Shown: positions 15,967 to 24,520, numbered from the stretch's first letter. The stretch is 64,000 bases of DNA from Palsa-892 sp035556215 (GCA_035556215.1 DATMFI010000001.1:6772-70771); one strand, 5' to 3'. Notes: a model not told the origin generated them from the sequence alone. Translations and numbers: made by a program.

Positions 15967-16614
15967 TTATCTCGTGCCGGCGACGTATTTGGTCGGACGG
16001 TTGTCGCCGAGTGAAACCCAGACATTGACGTCGGTCTGTGACTGCCGCTTGACGAAGCGGTAGCCGGTTTCCGACCACGGCAGAATTTCGTCTTCCTGAT
16101 TGTCGAGCACGTATTCGCCCTTGTCGGTGCGAACGGTGAGCACGGCATGGCCGTCGCCCTTCTTGTCGCGGACGACGGTGATCAGAAGCGCAGCGCGCGG
16201 CCAGCCGGCTTCGATGAGGCGGCGGCGCTTCTCGAGCACGTAGTCCTCGCAATCGCCGTAGCCATCGGTCGGATACGACCACTTTTCAACGACGCCGAAA
16301 TGATCGAGATCGGTCAGCGGCTTCACGTTGTCGTTGACGTAGCGGTTGATGCGCTCCATTTCCTTGTAGGCGGATTTGGTGAGCTGCACGTCGACCGCCT
16401 GCGCCGGCGAGACGTTGCATTCGTCCGGATGATCCTGACAAAACTGCTTCCAGCCGATCGGCACGCGCGTATTTTCCCCGACCGAAACATAGGCCTGACG
16501 GCCGATGATCTGCTCCGCCTGCGCGGATTGCGCAAGACAGATTCCCCCGATCGCGACGGCGAACGCCGTAGCGACCAACCCCTTGCTCTTTGCGAGCTTT
16601 ACATTGCCAAACAT
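15967..16614 (-). CDS. Secreted transglutaminase-like cysteine peptidase (BTLCP)
   Basis: The 215-residue precursor has a signal peptide (MFGNVKLAKSKGLVATAFAV, cleavage after AQSAQA). The catalytic core runs DGYGDCEDYVLEKRRRL (Cys), GDGHAVLTVRTDKGEYVLDN (His, then Asp). This is the bacterial transglutaminase-like cysteine proteinase family (DUF920), common in Rhizobiales. LapG, which cleaves large adhesins under c-di-GMP control, belongs to the same family, so an adhesin-processing role is possible. The ATG at 16614 follows GGGGGCGTCA. A double PilZ protein lies 340 bases away. Confidence 0.88.
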   Translation of the reverse strand: MFGNVKLAKSKGLVATAFAVAIGGICLAQSAQAEQIIGRQAYVSVGENTRVPIGWKQFCQDHPDECNVSPAQAVDVQLTKSAYKEMERINRYVNDNVKPLTDLDHFGVVEKWSYPTDGYGDCEDYVLEKRRRLIEAGWPRAALLITVVRDKKGDGHAVLTVRTDKGEYVLDNQEDEILPWSETGYRFVKRQSQTDVNVWVSLGDNRPTKYVAGTR

Positions 16615-16954
16615 TGACGCCCCCAATTTTTTCTTGGCGGCAATGTGGCAAACGGCCTTTGCGGCGGCGCTAAATCACGCGCGCAATTTCAAGGCTTGTT
16701 TGAATTAAATCCTACTCAAATTCGATTCAAATTTTATTCTTTAAAATTTTAGACAAATTGCTCCGATCGAAGTTGACGCCGTGGCGCAGGCGGAATCGCC
16801 GCGAAGGAGAGGTTTTTGGGAGCGGCAAAACAGGCCGGCAAAGGCCGAAAAAGCGCAGGCCGCAAAGCCTGGCCGGAAACCGGCAAAGCTGCGGCATCGC
16901 TAATGGCGGCTGAACAGTCTTGGTTAGCGGCGGGTTAGCCCGCGGCGGCGAGGC
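16615..16954. other. AT-rich intergenic region without a confident gene
   Basis: Between two minus-strand genes lies a 340-base gap. From about 16690 to 16770 it is markedly AT-rich (runs such as TTTAAAATTTTAGAC), unlike its surroundings, and may hold the promoter of the peptidase gene. From 16816 to 16938 a 40-codon frame starts with TTG after AAGGAG and is rich in Lys, Ala and Gly, but it overlaps short palindromes and I do not call it a gene. Confidence 0.5.
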
Positions 16955-17575
16955 TCAGTTGGCGCTGCCGAGATCGTGCTCGAGCGTGTCGGGGTTCTGG
17001 ACGCGGCTGAACTCGATCGCAAAGCCGCCTTCGATCTGGCGGACGACGCGGCCGTGAGTGCGCCCGAGAATGACCGGCGTGCCGGGCGCGACCGCGGTGG
17101 TGGTCGCGACAGCGGCGCCCGAAAGCGAAACGTCAATGATGCGGCAGGGGATCGTAACGCCCGTCGGCAGCGTCAGCGTCGAGCGCGGATCGGCGATCGA
17201 GAAACGCTCGTGGCGGCGGTCTTCCGGCAGGCCGAGCAACTGGCGATTGGCGAACCAGGTGAGCTGGCTCGCGAGCTTGTCGCGGCGGCGCGACGTGCCG
17301 GCGACCGTCATCGCAAAACCGTTCGGCAGGTGACGAACGCATTTGCCTTCGGCGCGGCCGAGATGATCGATATAGGCGACGACCGTTTCGCCGATCTGCG
17401 GCTTTGCATCCGCGATCACCGCGAGGCCGCCCGGCGACATGTTGAGCGTTTGGCAGGTGTACTCCTGCCGATTTTGCAGCATGTAGCGGCCGGTGAGCTG
17501 AAGCTTCACCCGTTGATGCTTGCGCCGCTCCTGATTGAGCGAGAGCGTGCGCGCCGCGCGATTGAACTGCATCAT
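16955..17575 (-). CDS. Protein with two PilZ c-di-GMP-binding domains
   Basis: About 206 residues with two consecutive PilZ domains. The first has ERRKHQRVKLQLTGRYML and NMSPGG (RxxxR, then [DN]xSxxG). The second has EDRRHERFSIADPRSTL and DVSLSG. Both therefore keep the residues that bind cyclic di-GMP. There are no other domains. The start is uncertain: two adjacent ATGs at 17575 and 17572 open the likely frame, and the longer upstream extension is not PilZ-like. It follows the PAS_5 gene by about 110 bases on the same strand. Confidence 0.85.
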   Translation of the reverse strand: MMQFNRAARTLSLNQERRKHQRVKLQLTGRYMLQNRQEYTCQTLNMSPGGLAVIADAKPQIGETVVAYIDHLGRAEGKCVRHLPNGFAMTVAGTSRRRDKLASQLTWFANRQLLGLPEDRRHERFSIADPRSTLTLPTGVTIPCRIIDVSLSGAAVATTTAVAPGTPVILGRTHGRVVRQIEGGFAIEFSRVQNPDTLEHDLGSAN

Positions 17576-17685
17576 GACGAAATAGGCCGACCTGCTGGCG
17601 AATGTTCCGCAAGCGTAGTCGCCTGTAGTTAACGGGGCGTATCCCTTGGCGCGCTTGAGGCGCAATGGCCAAGGAAAACCGGGGC

Positions 17686-18258
17686 TTAGGAGCGGCCGCC
17701 TTGCAGCAGACGAAGCTGCGGCTGCGTGCGAATAAGACCAGCGGTGGCCCCGGAAGAAATTGCATCCTCAGGTTGCATAAAACGAGACGAGCCGATCCGC
17801 AAATGCGCGAGCGGCACCAGCGTCGCCCAATAGGGATGCGAGAGCGCAGCGAGCGAGCCGACGAGGCGCGCGTCCGTGCGGCCGTGGTGGCGAAGCGGCA
17901 GGAGCAGCAATTCAAGGCCGAGCATCCGGCGGTCGGCCGTCTCGCCGATTATGCCTGCGATCACCGGTGTAGCGGTGCGGACCATGCTGTCGATCAGGCT
18001 GTAGATTTCGGTCCGCTCATCCGGAGCAAAGGCGTCGATGAAAACGGTATCGCGCAGCTCGCGTCCCAAAAGGGTGCAGATATGCGTGCCCGCAAGCCGG
18101 ACGCGATACGGCGCCGGCTCGTCGGCATCGAGCATGAAAACGTCGCCGAGAATTTTTCCGATCGCGCCAGGCTTGAGGTCGCCGCGCTCCGGCGCGGCGC
18201 GCTCGCCGCGGATCTGATTCCAGTACGCATAAAGCGCGCGGGATGTTGCGTGTTTCAT
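17686..18258 (-). CDS. PAS_5 domain protein (190 aa)
   Basis: ATG 18258 follows GGAGAGAGAC. The 190-residue protein fits the PAS_5 (PF07310) pattern: ALYAYWNQIRGERAAPERGD, then IGKILGDVFMLDADEPAPYR and VRLAGTHICTLLGREL. It has no attached output domain. PAS_5 proteins are widespread in Rhizobiales, and many copies lie next to PilZ genes as here. The ligand and partner are unknown. Confidence 0.82.
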   Translation of the reverse strand: MKHATSRALYAYWNQIRGERAAPERGDLKPGAIGKILGDVFMLDADEPAPYRVRLAGTHICTLLGRELRDTVFIDAFAPDERTEIYSLIDSMVRTATPVIAGIIGETADRRMLGLELLLLPLRHHGRTDARLVGSLAALSHPYWATLVPLAHLRIGSSRFMQPEDAISSGATAGLIRTQPQLRLLQGGRS

Positions 18259-18585
18259 GTCTCTCTCCAGCCCGTCAGTCGTCGCGAAACGGGACGGCTG
18301 ACGGCTACGGAGCAGAGGCCGTGCCATGCGCGCGAAACGGGTGAGCGGAACCTTCGCCCGGAACCCGGGCGGCGAAATTAGGGTTAAAGCCGGACTGTTC
18401 TGGACGGCGGGATTTGAGAGGCCTAGTTTACCGAACAGATTTGGGTGGTTCTCGTGACCCAGGCCTGCGAGTGGAGGGCTCCTCTCGCGGGCCTATTTTT
18501 TGCGGAGGATGGGTTTTTCGCGAGCCTTGCACTTGTCCCGGCGAGGGGCTTATCTCGCATTTACCATTCCCCGGGTCTCGTATTC

Positions 18586-19347
18586 TTGGCGCGTTCTTCC
18601 GAGCCGATCTTCAACGTCCCTCCCGTTATCATGTGGCTGTCGGCCGCGATGGCGCTGATTCATGGCGGCCGGGCGTTGCTCACGCAGGATCAGGATAATC
18701 TGGTGCTGGTGTGGTTCGCCTTTATTCCGGCGCGCTACGATCCGGCGATTGCCGCGATCATCGATTTTCCCGGCGGCATTGGCGCCGATATCTGGACGTT
18801 CTTCACCTACGCTTTTCTGCACGCTGAAATCGTGCACATCCTCGCCAATCTCGTGTGGCTGCTTGCCTTCGGCAGCGCGGTGGCGTGGCGGTTCGGCGCG
18901 CTGCGGTTTCTCCTCTTCTTCGCGGTAACGTCAGCGCTTTCGGCGGCGGCCTATCTCTTGTTCCATGCGGACGAGACCGTGCCGGTGATCGGCGCGTCCG
19001 GTGCGATCTCCGGCGCGATGGCGGCGGCATGCCGCTTCGTCTTCGCCGACGGCGGCCCGCTATTCATGCGCGGCCGCGATCAGCGCGCCTACCAGCTGCC
19101 GGCGCTGCCGCTCAAGCAGGCGCTGAAGAATCGCGGCGTGGTTATGTTTCTCGTCGCGTGGTTCCTGTTCAATCTCCTGTTCGGCCTCAGCGCCATCACG
19201 TCGGGCTTCACCGACGCGACGGTTGCATGGGAAGCGCATCTTGGCGGCTTCCTGGCGGGGCTTTTCCTGTTCCGGTTCTTCGATCCGGTGCCGCGCACAC
19301 TGCCGAACGTGCCCCTTGCGCCGTCAAACGAAGGCGAGGAAACTTGA
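18586..19347 (+). CDS. Rhomboid-family intramembrane serine protease
   Basis: This six-helix membrane protein carries the rhomboid catalytic pair: Ser in VIGASGAISGAMAA and His in WEAHLGGFLAGLF. The HAEIVHILANLVWLLAFG helix holds the conserved His and Asn. It cleaves transmembrane substrates within the bilayer. The frame is open from a GTG at 18445, but family N-termini begin close to SSEPIFNVPPVIMW; I therefore prefer the TTG at 18586 (253 aa). The ribosome-binding site is weak for either start. A CBS-domain gene follows 36 bases downstream. Confidence 0.85.
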   Translation: MARSSEPIFNVPPVIMWLSAAMALIHGGRALLTQDQDNLVLVWFAFIPARYDPAIAAIIDFPGGIGADIWTFFTYAFLHAEIVHILANLVWLLAFGSAVAWRFGALRFLLFFAVTSALSAAAYLLFHADETVPVIGASGAISGAMAAACRFVFADGGPLFMRGRDQRAYQLPALPLKQALKNRGVVMFLVAWFLFNLLFGLSAITSGFTDATVAWEAHLGGFLAGLFLFRFFDPVPRTLPNVPLAPSNEGEET

Positions 19348-19383
19348 TTCGGGGAGCGGGGTTTACGAGGGAAGGAGAACCTC

Positions 19384-19812
19384 ATGACCGTGCGTGCCAT
19401 CCTCGATCTCAAGGGCCGGGACGTTGTGACCATTACGTCCGATCACACGCTCGCGCAGGCGGCTGAGCATCTCTCCACTTACAAGATCGGTGCGCTGGTG
19501 GTGCTTGCCGGAGAGCGCATCTGCGGCATCCTGTCGGAGCGCGATATCGTCAAGGCTGTCGCGCGCAACGGTGCGGGCGCATTGGAAAGTCCGGTCTCCA
19601 GCACCATGACGAGCGCCGTTACGACCTGCCAGCCTTACGACACCATCGCCGAAGTGATGAACCGGATGACGGCGGGCCGTTTCCGGCATCTGCCGGTGAT
19701 CGACAACGGCAGGCTCGCCGGCATCGTCTCGATCGGCGACGTCGTGAAGCACCGCCTCGCCGAGATCGAGCGCGAAAGCTCGGCGCTGCGCGAATATATC
19801 CGCACCGCTTGA
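19384..19812 (+). CDS. Two-CBS-domain protein
   Basis: The 142-residue protein is a Bateman pair of CBS domains. The first includes TLAQAAEHLSTYKIGALVVL and GILSERDIVKAV; the second includes TIAEVMNRMTAGRFRHLPVI and GIVSIGDVVKHRLAEI. Such stand-alone proteins bind adenine nucleotides and often act as energy or stress sensors. AAGGAGAACCTC before the ATG is a strong ribosome-binding site. It is convergent with the patatin gene. Confidence 0.93.
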   Translation: MTVRAILDLKGRDVVTITSDHTLAQAAEHLSTYKIGALVVLAGERICGILSERDIVKAVARNGAGALESPVSSTMTSAVTTCQPYDTIAEVMNRMTAGRFRHLPVIDNGRLAGIVSIGDVVKHRLAEIERESSALREYIRTA

Positions 19813-19827
19813 ACAGCGGGCGCGGCT

Positions 19828-20847
19828 TCAGGTGAGCGCGGCCGTCGCTTCGTGAATTTCCTCGAGCCCGCGCTCGACAGCTTCCTCGCCGAGCTTGATC
19901 GCCTGCGCGGCGTTGCCGAAATCGAACAGGCCGATATTGCCAAGCTTGGGCGACAGGAGAACGTCGGGCGGATCGCCCGCGAGCCGCGAGCGCGAGATGC
20001 GATCCTGCGTGATGTTGAAGGCATCGACCATCACGGCCGAAATGCCGCTCGGCCCGTCATGGGCGCGGTCGCCGAAGAACTGGCGGCGGATCAGGCGATC
20101 GATGCGGAACATCGAGCCGATGCGCGTCTCCCGGGTGAGTTCGACGGTGACGGCGTCGGGATCGGGATCGGGTTCTTCCTCAAGGCCGTGGTTCTGAATC
20201 ACCGTGCCGCGGCCGAACATGTCGGCGTTCAGGTTGACGGCAATGACGAGGCGAGCGCCGAGCGCGCGCGCCGCCGTCACCGGCACCGGATTGACGAGCG
20301 CGCCGTCCATCAGCCATCGGCCCGCGACCTTCACCGGATTGAAAATGCCGGGAAGGGCATAGCTCGCGCGCATCGCATCGGAGAGCGAGCCTTGCGTGAG
20401 CCAGATCTCGTGACCGGTGCCAAGCTCGGTTGCGATCGCCGCGAAGCGCACCGGCAGGTCTTCGATTTTCATATCGCCGAGATTCTTGACGAGGAGATCC
20501 GCAAGCCGCCCGCCGGCGATCAGGCCGGCGCCGCCGAAACGAAAATCCATCAGGCCAAGAATGCGCCGCTTGTTGATCGCGCGCACCCATTCCTCGAGTT
20601 CGGGTAATTTGCCGGCCGCCCATACGCCGCCGACCAATGCGCCGATGGAAGTCCCCGCGATGACGTCGGGCATCAGGCCGTTCGCGGTGAGCGCCTTGAT
20701 GACGCCGATATGCGCCCAGCCGCGCGCCGCGCCGCCCGAAAGCGCAAGCCCGATTTTGGGTACGCCCGACTTCGACTCATGCCGCTCTAGCGTCGGTTGA
20801 TTGGACACGGGCTCGACCGCGGATTGTTTCGAAAATACCTGAAACAC
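19828..20847 (-). CDS. Patatin-like phospholipase (RssA type)
   Basis: The 339-residue protein has the patatin oxyanion loop LSGGAARGWAHIGV (about 37-50), the nucleophile motif GTSIG with Ser67, and the catalytic Asp in LMDGALVNPVPV near residue 186. This Ser/Asp dyad hydrolyses acyl esters. It lacks a signal peptide or beta-barrel domain, so it is a cytosolic RssA/YchK-type enzyme. The order rhomboid-CBS-patatin-hisI is conserved in Bradyrhizobium relatives. Confidence 0.92.
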   Translation of the reverse strand: MFQVFSKQSAVEPVSNQPTLERHESKSGVPKIGLALSGGAARGWAHIGVIKALTANGLMPDVIAGTSIGALVGGVWAAGKLPELEEWVRAINKRRILGLMDFRFGGAGLIAGGRLADLLVKNLGDMKIEDLPVRFAAIATELGTGHEIWLTQGSLSDAMRASYALPGIFNPVKVAGRWLMDGALVNPVPVTAARALGARLVIAVNLNADMFGRGTVIQNHGLEEEPDPDPDAVTVELTRETRIGSMFRIDRLIRRQFFGDRAHDGPSGISAVMVDAFNITQDRISRSRLAGDPPDVLLSPKLGNIGLFDFGNAAQAIKLGEEAVERGLEEIHEATAALT

Positions 20848-20944
20848 GTCCTATCGTCCCTTGATCCGGTCCCGGTGTCGAGGCTTCAAGCAAATCATGC
20901 TTGCGCAGGCTTAATGCCCAACCGTGACAAAACCGCGTCAGCGG

Positions 20945-21364
20945 CTAGGCCTCGGCCGAAACAAGCTTAACGGGCGTATCTGCGGAAGGTTGCAGGGGGA
21001 TGCGGCGATAGAAGCAGGAGCGCGCGCCGGTGTGGCAGGCGACGCCGTCGCCCGCGATGCGCACCTTCATCCAGAGGGCGTCCTGATCGCAGTCCACGAA
21101 CAGTGCTTCGAGCTTGAGGGTATTGCCGCTGGTTTCGCCCTTGCGCCAAAGCTCCTTGCGCGAGCGCGACCAGAACCAGGCATCGCCGCTCTCGATGGTG
21201 CGCTTGAGCGCTTCCTCATTCATGTGCGCGAACATCAGGACCGAGCCGTCGCTGGCGTCGGTGACGACGCAGGAGATCAGGCCATGCTCGTCGAATTTCG
21301 GCATGAAGAGATTGCCGGTTTCGATGTCGCGGCTCGTGCCGCGAGCTGCAAATCGCGAGGTCAT
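20945..21364 (-). CDS. hisI: Phosphoribosyl-AMP cyclohydrolase
   Basis: The 139-residue enzyme catalyses opening of the adenine ring in step three of histidine synthesis. The zinc/magnesium motif VDCDQDALWMKVR and the CHTGARSCFYRR signature are both intact. It lacks the HisE pyrophosphohydrolase domain, so it is the mono-functional form. ATG 21364 has GGAGGA 8 bases upstream. It is detached from other his genes, as is usual for this group. Confidence 0.96.
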   Translation of the reverse strand: MTSRFAARGTSRDIETGNLFMPKFDEHGLISCVVTDASDGSVLMFAHMNEEALKRTIESGDAWFWSRSRKELWRKGETSGNTLKLEALFVDCDQDALWMKVRIAGDGVACHTGARSCFYRRIPLQPSADTPVKLVSAEA

Positions 21365-21386
21365 CCTGCGTTCCTCCAAAAGACAA

Positions 21387-21409
21387 CTCCCCGCCCAAGG
21401 GACGGGGAG
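21387..21409 (-). terminator. Hairpin between folE and hisI
   Basis: CTCCCCG (21387-21393) and CGGGGAG (21403-21409) can pair. The hairpin lies downstream of folE and in the hisI leader; without a T-run it may be a weak terminator or a leader structure. Confidence 0.4.
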
Positions 21410-21451
21410 CGATTCATAGCGGCGCTTCGGAAGTTGCGAAAGCGCGCGTAA

Positions 21452-22099
21452 TCAGTCGTGACGGTTGTCGCGCACGAGCCGGAAGAAGCGAACCTGCTCC
21501 TCGGGGTCGTTGCGGAAGACGCCGCTGAACTGCGTGGTGACCGTCGAGACGCCCTGTTTCTGGACGCCGCGCATCGCCATGCACATGTGCTCGGCCTCGA
21601 TCATGACGGCAACGCCGCGCGGCTTCAGGTTCTCGTCGATCGCGGTGAGGATCTGCGAGGTAAGGTGCTCTTGCGTCTGCAGGCGGCGGCCATACATGTC
21701 GATGACGCGCGCGATCTTCGACAGGCCGACGACGCGATCGATCGGCATATACGCGACATGCGCGTGGCCGATCATCGGGAACATGTGATGCTCGCAGAAC
21801 GAATAGAACGGGATCTTGCGGACGACGACGATGTCGTCGAAGTTGCCGATCTCGCCGAAGGTGCGGTCGAGCACGTCTTCGGGGTTCTCGCGATAGCCGC
21901 CGAACACTTCTTCGAACGCCTTGACGACACGGCGCGGCGTATCAATCAGGCCTTCGCGGTTCGGGTTATCGCCGATCCAGGCAAGCAGAGTCTTGGCTGC
22001 GGCTTCCGCAGCTTCGCGGGTCGGACGCTCAACCGGTTCAATTTTGGGAGTTTCGACCTTGGTTTCAGTACGCGGAAAATTCTTTACAACGGCGTCCAT
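21452..22099 (-). CDS. folE: GTP cyclohydrolase I (type IA)
   Basis: The 215-residue enzyme converts GTP to dihydroneopterin triphosphate, the first step of tetrahydrofolate synthesis. Zinc and active-site motifs are intact: YSFCEHHMFPMIGHAHVAYM (Cys/His), GLSKIARVIDMYGRRLQTQE and VAVMIEAEHMCMAMRG. The N-terminal 35 residues are a variable leader. GGGAGAG upstream of the ATG is the ribosome-binding site. It is divergent from the Fe-S scaffold gene. Confidence 0.97.
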   Translation of the reverse strand: MDAVVKNFPRTETKVETPKIEPVERPTREAAEAAAKTLLAWIGDNPNREGLIDTPRRVVKAFEEVFGGYRENPEDVLDRTFGEIGNFDDIVVVRKIPFYSFCEHHMFPMIGHAHVAYMPIDRVVGLSKIARVIDMYGRRLQTQEHLTSQILTAIDENLKPRGVAVMIEAEHMCMAMRGVQKQGVSTVTTQFSGVFRNDPEEQVRFFRLVRDNRHD

Positions 22100-22284
22100 T
22101 TCATAACTCTCCCGTTCGACCGGCCGCTTCTTAGGGCTGCCGGAGTGTCACCGGTGTTGAACAATGCGGCTAAAACGTCGGGCGCCTCCCGGAGCAGCGC
22201 CTTCCTAATCAACCAGCCAGATACTATATTTGTTCCTAATTGTGTCTTGCAATTGACCGGACGGGTCTAAGAAAAAAATATCTG

Positions 22285-22737
22285 ATGCTCGACGAAGTCT
22301 ACAATAAGCGGATTTTGGAGTTGGCCAGCAATATCCCGAATATTGGCCGCCTGCCGCACCCCGATGCCACCGCCACCGCCCATTCCAAGTTGTGCGGGTC
22401 GACGGTTACGATCGATTTGACCATGAAAGGGGGCAAAGTCGCTGATTTTGCCCATGAAGTGCGGGCCTGCGCCCTCGGCCAGGCGTCGTCCTCGATCATG
22501 GCCCGGCATGTCGTCGGCTCGACCCCCGAGGAGCTACGGGAGGTCCGGGAGACCATGCGGAAGATGCTGAAGGAGGGGGGCGAGCCTCCGGCCGGCAAGT
22601 GGGCTGACCTCGCGGTTTTGCAACCGGTATCTAATTACCCTGCCCGCCATGCCTCCACCATGCTGACTTTCGACGCGGTGGTCGATGCGATCTCGCAGAT
22701 CGAAGCAGGGGCGAAGGCCCCCCAGGCGGCGGAGTGA
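22285..22737 (+). CDS. NifU/IscU-type iron-sulfur cluster scaffold protein
   Basis: The 150-residue protein matches the U-type scaffold fold: LDEVYNKRILELASNIPNIG, KLCGSTVTIDLTMKGGK (first Cys), VRACALGQASSSIMA (second Cys). The third position that is Cys in classical IscU reads YPARHASTMLTF, with no Cys. This variant is frequent in alphaproteobacterial homologues next to yidD, as I recall. It may bind clusters differently or act in SUF-type assembly. Its stop overlaps the yidD GTG by 4 bases. Confidence 0.88.
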   Translation: MLDEVYNKRILELASNIPNIGRLPHPDATATAHSKLCGSTVTIDLTMKGGKVADFAHEVRACALGQASSSIMARHVVGSTPEELREVRETMRKMLKEGGEPPAGKWADLAVLQPVSNYPARHASTMLTFDAVVDAISQIEAGAKAPQAAE

Positions 22738-23084
22738 AAGCGGCGGGCGCGGACGGCGACGAGGCGCGCGGCTTCCTTCTCAACCTTCCGCGCCTGTTCG
22801 GACGCGGGCTCATCAAAATTTATCGCTACACGCTTTCGCCGCTGATCGGTTTTCGCTGCCGGCATCTGCCGACATGCTCCGAGTATGGCGACGAGGCGAT
22901 TGCGCGCTTCGGTTTGTGGGCCGGCGGATGGATGACGCTCGCGCGCATCATGCGCTGTCATCCGCTCGGCACGCACGGTCTCGATTTCGTGCCGAAGGAG
23001 ATGCCGCGCAATGCGCGCTGGTATCTGCCGTGGCGATACGGGTTATGGAAACGCACCAACGAAGACGCGCAGACGAAGACATGA
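22734..23084 (+). CDS. yidD: Membrane protein insertion efficiency factor YidD
   Basis: This 116-residue protein carries the YidD core GLIKIYRYTLSPLIGFRCRH, PTCSEYGDEAIARFG, and RCHPLGTHGLDFVP with its three conserved cysteines. YidD is a peripheral inner-membrane factor that assists YidC in inserting proteins. The GTG start overlaps the scaffold stop (GTGA), so the two are translationally coupled. The N-terminal 20 residues are longer than in most homologues. Confidence 0.94.
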   Translation: MKAAGADGDEARGFLLNLPRLFGRGLIKIYRYTLSPLIGFRCRHLPTCSEYGDEAIARFGLWAGGWMTLARIMRCHPLGTHGLDFVPKEMPRNARWYLPWRYGLWKRTNEDAQTKT

Positions 23085-23089
23085 ACGGA

Positions 23090-23128
23090 CGCGCCGGGGG
23101 CTGATACCAGTACACCACCCCCGGCGCG
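23090..23128. terminator. GC-rich hairpin between yidD and the Sel1-like gene
   Basis: CGCGCCGGGGG (23090-23100) and CCCCCGGCGCG (23118-23128) form an 11-bp stem with a 17-base loop between convergent genes. There is no strong T-run. Confidence 0.45.
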
Positions 23129-23138
23129 CCGAGCGCTT

Positions 23139-24476
23139 TCAACGACTCTGACTTGCCAGCGACTCGAGCCGTTTGGGCGCTTCTTTGGACCCGTACTCAC
23201 TGGCCTTTTGGTACCAGTACCGGGCCTTCTGCACGTCCGCCTCCACCCCGCGGACACCTAATTCGTTCATCACCGCCGGATCGTAAGTGGCGGCCATCGC
23301 CATCGCGGCGTTCTGGTCGCCGCTTTCGGCGGCGCGTTGCAGCAGGAGACGCGCGCTTGCGATGTCGCCGCTCTCCAGCATCGCCTGGCCGCGCGTGATC
23401 ATCGTCGTGATCTCGTCCTGCTCCAGATGACGCTGCGGCTTCTGCGTCTGGGACCATTGCAGGCGAAGCGTCTGACGATCGGCGATCTTGTTGTCGGAAG
23501 TGCGGAGCGAAACCGTGTATTGCATCGTGCCCGAGAAATCGGCGGGCGGACGCAGCTTCGTCTCGGCCAGTTCGTGCGCGGGCACCAGCCACTCATTGTT
23601 CCCCCATGGCTGACCGCGAGAGAGTTTCGTTCCGGGCACAAGGCCGGTGACGGTTGCCATCACGCCTTCAACCGGGCCGGTCATTCTCACCCCGAGCGCG
23701 ATCTCGTCATTGTTGCCGGCGTCGGCGCCTTCGACGACGAGTTTCGGCGTGGGCTTGGCGGCTTGCGTTTTGATCAGCGGCACGCTTGCGGCCGATGGCG
23801 CCGGCTCGGAGCGGATCAGCGCTGCAAGGCGCCGCCAGGGTTCGGCGGCCGCCGACTTCCAGCTATCGGGCATCGGTGTCTTGCCGAGCATCAGCAGAAT
23901 GAAGAACACCGCAATCGCCGCAACGAGGATAAGGCGCAGCGTAAGACCGGTCATGCGTCCGCCTGCGACCTTGCCCTTCGGCCGCAGCGGCGGCGCGGGC
24001 ATGAATTCGGGCGAGAGCGAGCGTCGCGGATGGGCATGCGCGCGGGTGATCTCGCGTTCGAGTTCGTCCAGCTCATAGGGCGAAAGGCCGGGCGCTTCGG
24101 CGGCAACGGCCTGATCGTCGAGTACCGGCACGACCGTATCGAGCGGCGGGCGAGGGCGCGCAGGTTTTGCTTCCGGCGCCGGTTCGCCGCGCGGGCGCTG
24201 GAGGAATTCCGGGATCGAACGCTCACCGGATTGCCGATCGTGCTGGCGATCGCTTTGCAGCCGTTCGCCATGCAGCCGTTCGCCATGCGGGCGCTCGCCG
24301 TGCGGGCGCTCGCTATGCGGCCGGGTGAAACGCGGCGGCACGTAGCCCGCATCGGGTCCGTTGGGATAGCCGGTGTTCGGGCCGGAGTCCGGGACGAAAT
24401 CTTGCGGCCTGAAATCTTGCGGCGTTACGTTCGACGGCTGTTCAGGGTATTGCGACGGATTGGTCTGGGTACTCAT
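23139..24476 (-). CDS. Membrane-anchored Sel1/TPR-like protein with N-terminal repeat region
   Basis: The 445-residue protein has a disordered, proline-rich N-terminus with short repeats of about 5 residues (RPHSERPHGERPHGERLHGER, near 55-75). One transmembrane segment follows (GLTLRLILVAAIAVFFILLM, about 177-196), then a periplasmic domain with helical repeats at the end: AMLESGDIASARLLLQRAAE and VQKARYWYQKASEYGSKEA, of Sel1 type. It is likely a bitopic inner-membrane protein. I do not know its function. ATG 24476 is followed by STQTNPSQYP. Confidence 0.75.
   Translation of the reverse strand: MSTQTNPSQYPEQPSNVTPQDFRPQDFVPDSGPNTGYPNGPDAGYVPPRFTRPHSERPHGERPHGERLHGERLQSDRQHDRQSGERSIPEFLQRPRGEPAPEAKPARPRPPLDTVVPVLDDQAVAAEAPGLSPYELDELEREITRAHAHPRRSLSPEFMPAPPLRPKGKVAGGRMTGLTLRLILVAAIAVFFILLMLGKTPMPDSWKSAAAEPWRRLAALIRSEPAPSAASVPLIKTQAAKPTPKLVVEGADAGNNDEIALGVRMTGPVEGVMATVTGLVPGTKLSRGQPWGNNEWLVPAHELAETKLRPPADFSGTMQYTVSLRTSDNKIADRQTLRLQWSQTQKPQRHLEQDEITTMITRGQAMLESGDIASARLLLQRAAESGDQNAAMAMAATYDPAVMNELGVRGVEADVQKARYWYQKASEYGSKEAPKRLESLASQSR
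24261..24320 (-). repeat. Four 15-bp tandem repeats encoding xHGER-type pentapeptides
   Basis: Four 15-bp units run 24261-24275, 24276-24290, 24291-24305, 24306-24320 (first unit CCGTTCGCCATGCAG on the plus strand; differences at a few positions). A diverged fifth unit lies just before. On the minus strand they encode the repeated pentapeptide R-P/L-H-G/S-E of the preceding protein, so copy number can vary without shifting frame. Confidence 0.85.
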
Positions 24477-24520
24477 CTACGCTCTCCCACGATTCCCGTG
24501 ACGCAAATCGAGTTCGACGA

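Noticed and set aside
16816..16938. 40-codon Lys/Ala/Gly frame with TTG start
   Set aside because: The RBS-like AAGGAG is suggestive, but the frame is short, starts with TTG and contains palindromes; there is not enough support to call it a gene.
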